Source: an uncultured Clostridia bacterium | GTDB taxonomy: Bacteria; Bacillota; Clostridia; Christensenellales; CAG-138 | Reading direction: 5' to 3' | Assembly: GCA_937913075.1 (NCBI GenBank) | Contig: CALEPU010000240.1 | Coordinates: 1-7,297 of the forward strand | DNA length: 7,297 nucleotides | Shown: positions 5,919 to 7,297 of the stretch, one piece after another | Layout of the letters: the number at the start of each line of letters is the position of its first letter | How positions within the stretch are numbered: the stretch's first letter is position 1 | The notes under the pieces: model-generated | Databases searched by the model: none | Told to the model about the DNA's origin: nothing | What the model saw: only the letters and a program-made list of their open reading frames with translations | Translations under genes and position numbers: made by a program

Positions 5919-6419
5919 ATGGAATTTGAAAGCCTCAGCCACCCGTTCCCGCCAGTATGCGATGCGGATTCGCGAGTGCTTATTTTGGGCTCGTTTCCCT
6001 CGGTAAGATCAAGACAGACGGGTTTCTATTACGGTCACCCGCAGAACCGCTTCTGGCGCGTTACAGCCGCGCTGACGGGGGAGGAGACGCCCGTTTCGAT
6101 CGAGCAAAAACGTGCGATGCTGCTTAGAAACGGCATAGCGCTCTGGGATTGTATCAAAAGCTGTACGGTGCGCGGCTCGTCCGATGCAAGCATCCGAGAT
6201 GCAAAGCCAAACGATATCGACCGGCTCCTCAAAATAACGAGTATCCAAAGCATATTCTGTAATGGCAAAGCAGCCTTTGAATGCTATCGAAAATTCATAC
6301 TGCCCGTCACAGGCGTCAGCGCCGCTCTCCTGCCGTCCACAAGCGCCGCCAATGCCGCGTGGAGCCTCGACCGCCTGACGGAAGCATGGCAGGTCATACT
6401 CCCCGATTTGCTCAAATAA
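5919..6419 (+). CDS. Family 6 uracil-DNA glycosylase superfamily protein (hypoxanthine/deoxyinosine-DNA glycosylase type)
   Basis: 166 aa, a full-length member of the small cytoplasmic base-excision repair enzymes that remove deaminated bases, chiefly hypoxanthine in the characterised archaeal member. Visible motifs: RVLILGSFPS (residues 19-28), then GFYYGHPQNRFWRV (35-48), whose Asn43 sits in the HPxNxFW motif expected to carry the catalytic Asn. There follow GIALWDCIKSC (72-82), the IFCNGKAA stretch (112-119) and the C-terminal LPSTSAANAAW (138-148), where the family usually has LPSTSPANA. The ATG at 5919 follows AAAGGAG with a tight 4-nt gap after GGAG. The gene begins just behind the terminator of the preceding gene and has no clear promoter of its own, so expression may depend on read-through. 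It has no functional link to the surface proteins. Confidence 0.88.
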   Translation: MEFESLSHPFPPVCDADSRVLILGSFPSVRSRQTGFYYGHPQNRFWRVTAALTGEETPVSIEQKRAMLLRNGIALWDCIKSCTVRGSSDASIRDAKPNDIDRLLKITSIQSIFCNGKAAFECYRKFILPVTGVSAALLPSTSAANAAWSLDRLTEAWQVILPDLLK

Positions 6420-6492
6420 GCTTGAAATCATTCAAAATAAGAATTGCGATCGGACTGCGATTGGAATTGCACTTTATATATCTTCTCCGGAC
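6420..6492 (+). other. Intergenic spacer, no gene seen
   Basis: AT-richer stretch after the glycosylase gene. It contains a weak hairpin (TTGAA/TTCAA, about 6422-6435) without a T-run, and an imperfect tandem 11-mer (TTGCGATCGGA then CTGCGATTGGA, 6444-6465). No ORF, RNA or convincing terminator is visible. Confidence 0.5.
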
Positions 6493-6521
6493 TTGAATTT
6501 TCTTCCGCCCTGCTGTATAAT
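6493..6521 (+). promoter_or_regulatory. Sigma-A promoter for the tRNA-Ser locus
   Basis: TTGAAT (6493-6498), 17-bp spacer, TATAAT (6516-6521). Predicted start near 6528, six bases before the degenerate tRNA copy. No comparable promoter is seen directly in front of the intact tRNA at 6715, so this one may serve both through a common precursor. Confidence 0.75.
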
Positions 6522-6533
6522 ACTCTCCAATAC

Positions 6534-6603
6534 GGAGCGGTATCGAAGTGGTCATAACGGACCTGACTCGAAATGCGCGTTGGCTCTGGCCGTTTTCTCC
6601 GCT
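6534..6603 (+). pseudogene. Degenerate tRNA-Ser-like copy
   Basis: From TACGGAG through the anticodon-loop motif GACTCGAAAT (to 6574) this segment matches the intact tRNA-Ser at 6715 at most positions, including TATCGAAG and GGTCATAACG. After the anticodon loop the match stops: the anticodon stem no longer pairs (CCTGA against TGCGC), and no variable arm or T arm with TTCGAAT is present. A CTCCG at about 6598-6602 can pair with the 5' CGGAG, as if the 3' half had been cut out internally. I read it as a decayed tandem duplicate or the remnant of a recombination at the anticodon loop, not a working tRNA. Confidence 0.6.
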
Positions 6604-6604
6604 G

Positions 6605-6629
6605 AAAATCCTTGATTTATAAGGGTTTT
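6605..6629 (+). terminator. Hairpin after the degenerate tRNA, possible weak terminator
   Basis: AAAATCCTT (6605-6613) pairs with AAGGGTTTT (6621-6629), 9 bp with one G-U pair and a GATTTAT loop. The A and T runs lie inside the stem and no further T-run follows. It may act as a weak terminator in either direction or only as an RNA processing signal. Confidence 0.35.
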
Positions 6630-6714
6630 CGCCGGATCGAATTTCAAAATTTCATATCGTTCTTGCGTGTTTTTCTTGCATTTTCTCAGCGCACGGAAAA
6701 CAGTTGAGATATAC

Positions 6715-6806
6715 GGAGGGCTATCGAAGAGGTCATAACGAGAACGACTCGAAATCGTTTGACGGCCAAAAACCGTCCGTGGGTTCGAATCCCACGCCCT
6801 CCGCCA
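6715..6806 (+). tRNA. tRNA-Ser (anticodon CGA)
   Basis: Complete class II tRNA with encoded CCA. The acceptor stem GGAGGGC (6715-6721) pairs with GCCCTCC, followed by discriminator G (6803) and CCA (6804-6806). The D arm is TCG/CGA. The anticodon arm is AACGA-CTCGAAA-TCGTT with anticodon CGA, reading UCG codons. The long variable arm is GACGG/CCGTC, typical of tRNA-Ser. The T arm is GTGGG-TTCGAAT-CCCAC. The integrase gene downstream is convergent, so the 3' end of this tRNA is the likely attachment site of an integrated element. Confidence 0.97.
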
Positions 6807-6814
6807 GCGAAAAA

Positions 6815-6862
6815 CCCAGTCATATCAAGGCTTTGCGCCCATATGACTGGGCTTTTCTTTTT
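6815..6862 (+). terminator. Strong bidirectional intrinsic terminator between tRNA-Ser and integrase
   Basis: A perfect 11-bp stem, CCCAGTCATAT (6815-6825) against ATATGACTGGG (6841-6851), with a 15-nt loop. It is followed on the plus strand by CTTTTCTTTTT. On the minus strand the same stem is followed by TTTTT (complement of 6810-6814), so it can end both the tRNA transcript and the converging integrase transcript. Confidence 0.9.
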
Positions 6863-6901
6863 GCTAATCTGCCATTGCTGCACATGATTTTCGGCAAGAA
6901 A

Positions 6902-7297
6902 TCACGTTCGCCATCCGACGGCCTCAGTTTCCGGCAGAGTCAGGACATTGTCCATAACGTTTGCAGACGTAAGCTTAGATTTATAGTCCAGATGGCTGTA
7001 GATGTTCGCCGTGGTGCTGATGTCGCTGTGACCCAGCCATTCCTGGATCTGCTTCATGGGCACGTCGTTGGCCAGCAGCAGCGAGGCGCAGCTGTGCCGG
7101 AGATCGTGGAAGCGGATATGCCGCAGGCCTTTCATTTCCAGCAGCTTGCTGAAATTGCTGCTGAGATTCCGGGGATTAAAAATGTTCCCCATCACATCCA
7201 CGAACACATAGCCGTCATATTCCCGGTTGTAGCAGTTGCCGCAGATACGCTTGTTCTCCTTCTGCTGCTCCTTCAAGGCCAGCAGCTTTTCACGGAT
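6902..7297 (-). CDS. Tyrosine recombinase (phage/ICE-type integrase), C-terminal part
   Basis: The C-terminal 131 residues are visible; the frame is open through the window edge, so the N-terminal arm-binding and core-binding domains and the first catalytic Arg lie outside. The catalytic domain shows the HDLRH box (visible residues 64-68, second Arg at 67), the LGH motif (His at 90) and the nucleophile Tyr100 in TANIYSHLDY. This is the standard layout of the phage integrase family that catalyses site-specific insertion and excision. MKQIQEWLGHSDISTTANIY is typical of integrases of Firmicutes conjugative elements and prophages. A Cys-x2-Cys pair (ICGNC) lies ahead of the core. The stop is about 100 bp from the 3' end of tRNA-Ser and the gene points toward it, the usual position for an element using that tRNA as its attachment site. 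Confidence 0.93.
   Translation of the reverse strand: MREKLLALKEQQKENKRICGNCYNREYDGYVFVDVMGNIFNPRNLSSNFSKLLEMKGLRHIRFHDLRHSCASLLLANDVPMKQIQEWLGHSDISTTANIYSHLDYKSKLTSANVMDNVLTLPETEAVGWRT

Noticed and set aside
6534..6603. Possible functional second tRNA (Ser or Sec)
   Set aside because: Anticodon stem does not pair, no T arm with TTCGAAT, no CCA; anticodon-loop sequence is CGA, not UCA, so selenocysteine tRNA is excluded.
6686..6883. 65-codon minus-strand frame (contains RGIRTHGRFLAVKRFR)
   Set aside because: It is the antisense translation of the intact tRNA-Ser and its terminator, a well-known source of spurious hypothetical proteins.

Overview
The window looks like a chromosomal segment of a monoderm, GC-rich member of the Clostridia (Oscillospiraceae/Ruminococcaceae or Christensenellales-like, probably a gut or rumen bacterium). 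The grounds are canonical sigma-A promoters with strong GGAGG ribosome binding sites, lipoprotein and C-terminal membrane-anchor surface proteins, two type I dockerin modules, and a Firmicutes-type tyrosine integrase beside a tRNA gene. The genus cannot be fixed from the sequence alone.

Region 1 (1-3940, minus strand) is a cobalamin-controlled surface-protein operon. A consensus promoter (TTGACA, 17 bp, TATACT) leads into a complete-looking adenosyl/hydroxo-cobalamin riboswitch aptamer (3746-3892). A roughly 150-nt leader follows, then three genes in tight array: (a) a secreted 569-aa protein with two copies of a DUF4430 (transcobalamin C-terminal-like) plus helical module and a C-terminal dockerin; (b) a 470-aa protein, start overlapping the previous stop (GTGA), with an alpha/alpha-barrel (prenyltransferase/terpenoid-cyclase-like) ectodomain, a Pro-Thr-Ala linker and a C-terminal membrane anchor; (c) a lipoprotein with another DUF4430 domain, running off the window edge. 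An alpha6/alpha6 barrel plus a DUF4430-type beta domain is the architecture of animal intrinsic factor and transcobalamin. Here the two parts lie on separate bacterial surface proteins under a B12 riboswitch. The most economical reading is a cell-surface corrinoid capture or hand-over system, with one component able to dock onto a cohesin scaffold.

Region 2 (4048-5907, plus strand) is transcribed divergently from its own promoter. It encodes a secreted 583-aa protein with a seven-repeat RCC1-type beta-propeller, two surface beta repeats (Listeria-Bacteroides/InlB-type and MucBP-like) and a C-terminal dockerin. A clear intrinsic terminator follows.

Region 3 (5919-6419, plus strand) is a housekeeping DNA-repair gene of the family 6 uracil/hypoxanthine-DNA glycosylases.

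Region 4 (6420-7297) holds a good promoter, a degenerate tRNA-Ser-like copy, an intact tRNA-Ser(CGA) with encoded CCA, a strong bidirectional hairpin terminator, and the 3' part of a convergent tyrosine recombinase gene. This is the classic edge of an integrative element inserted at a tRNA gene; the element itself extends beyond the window.
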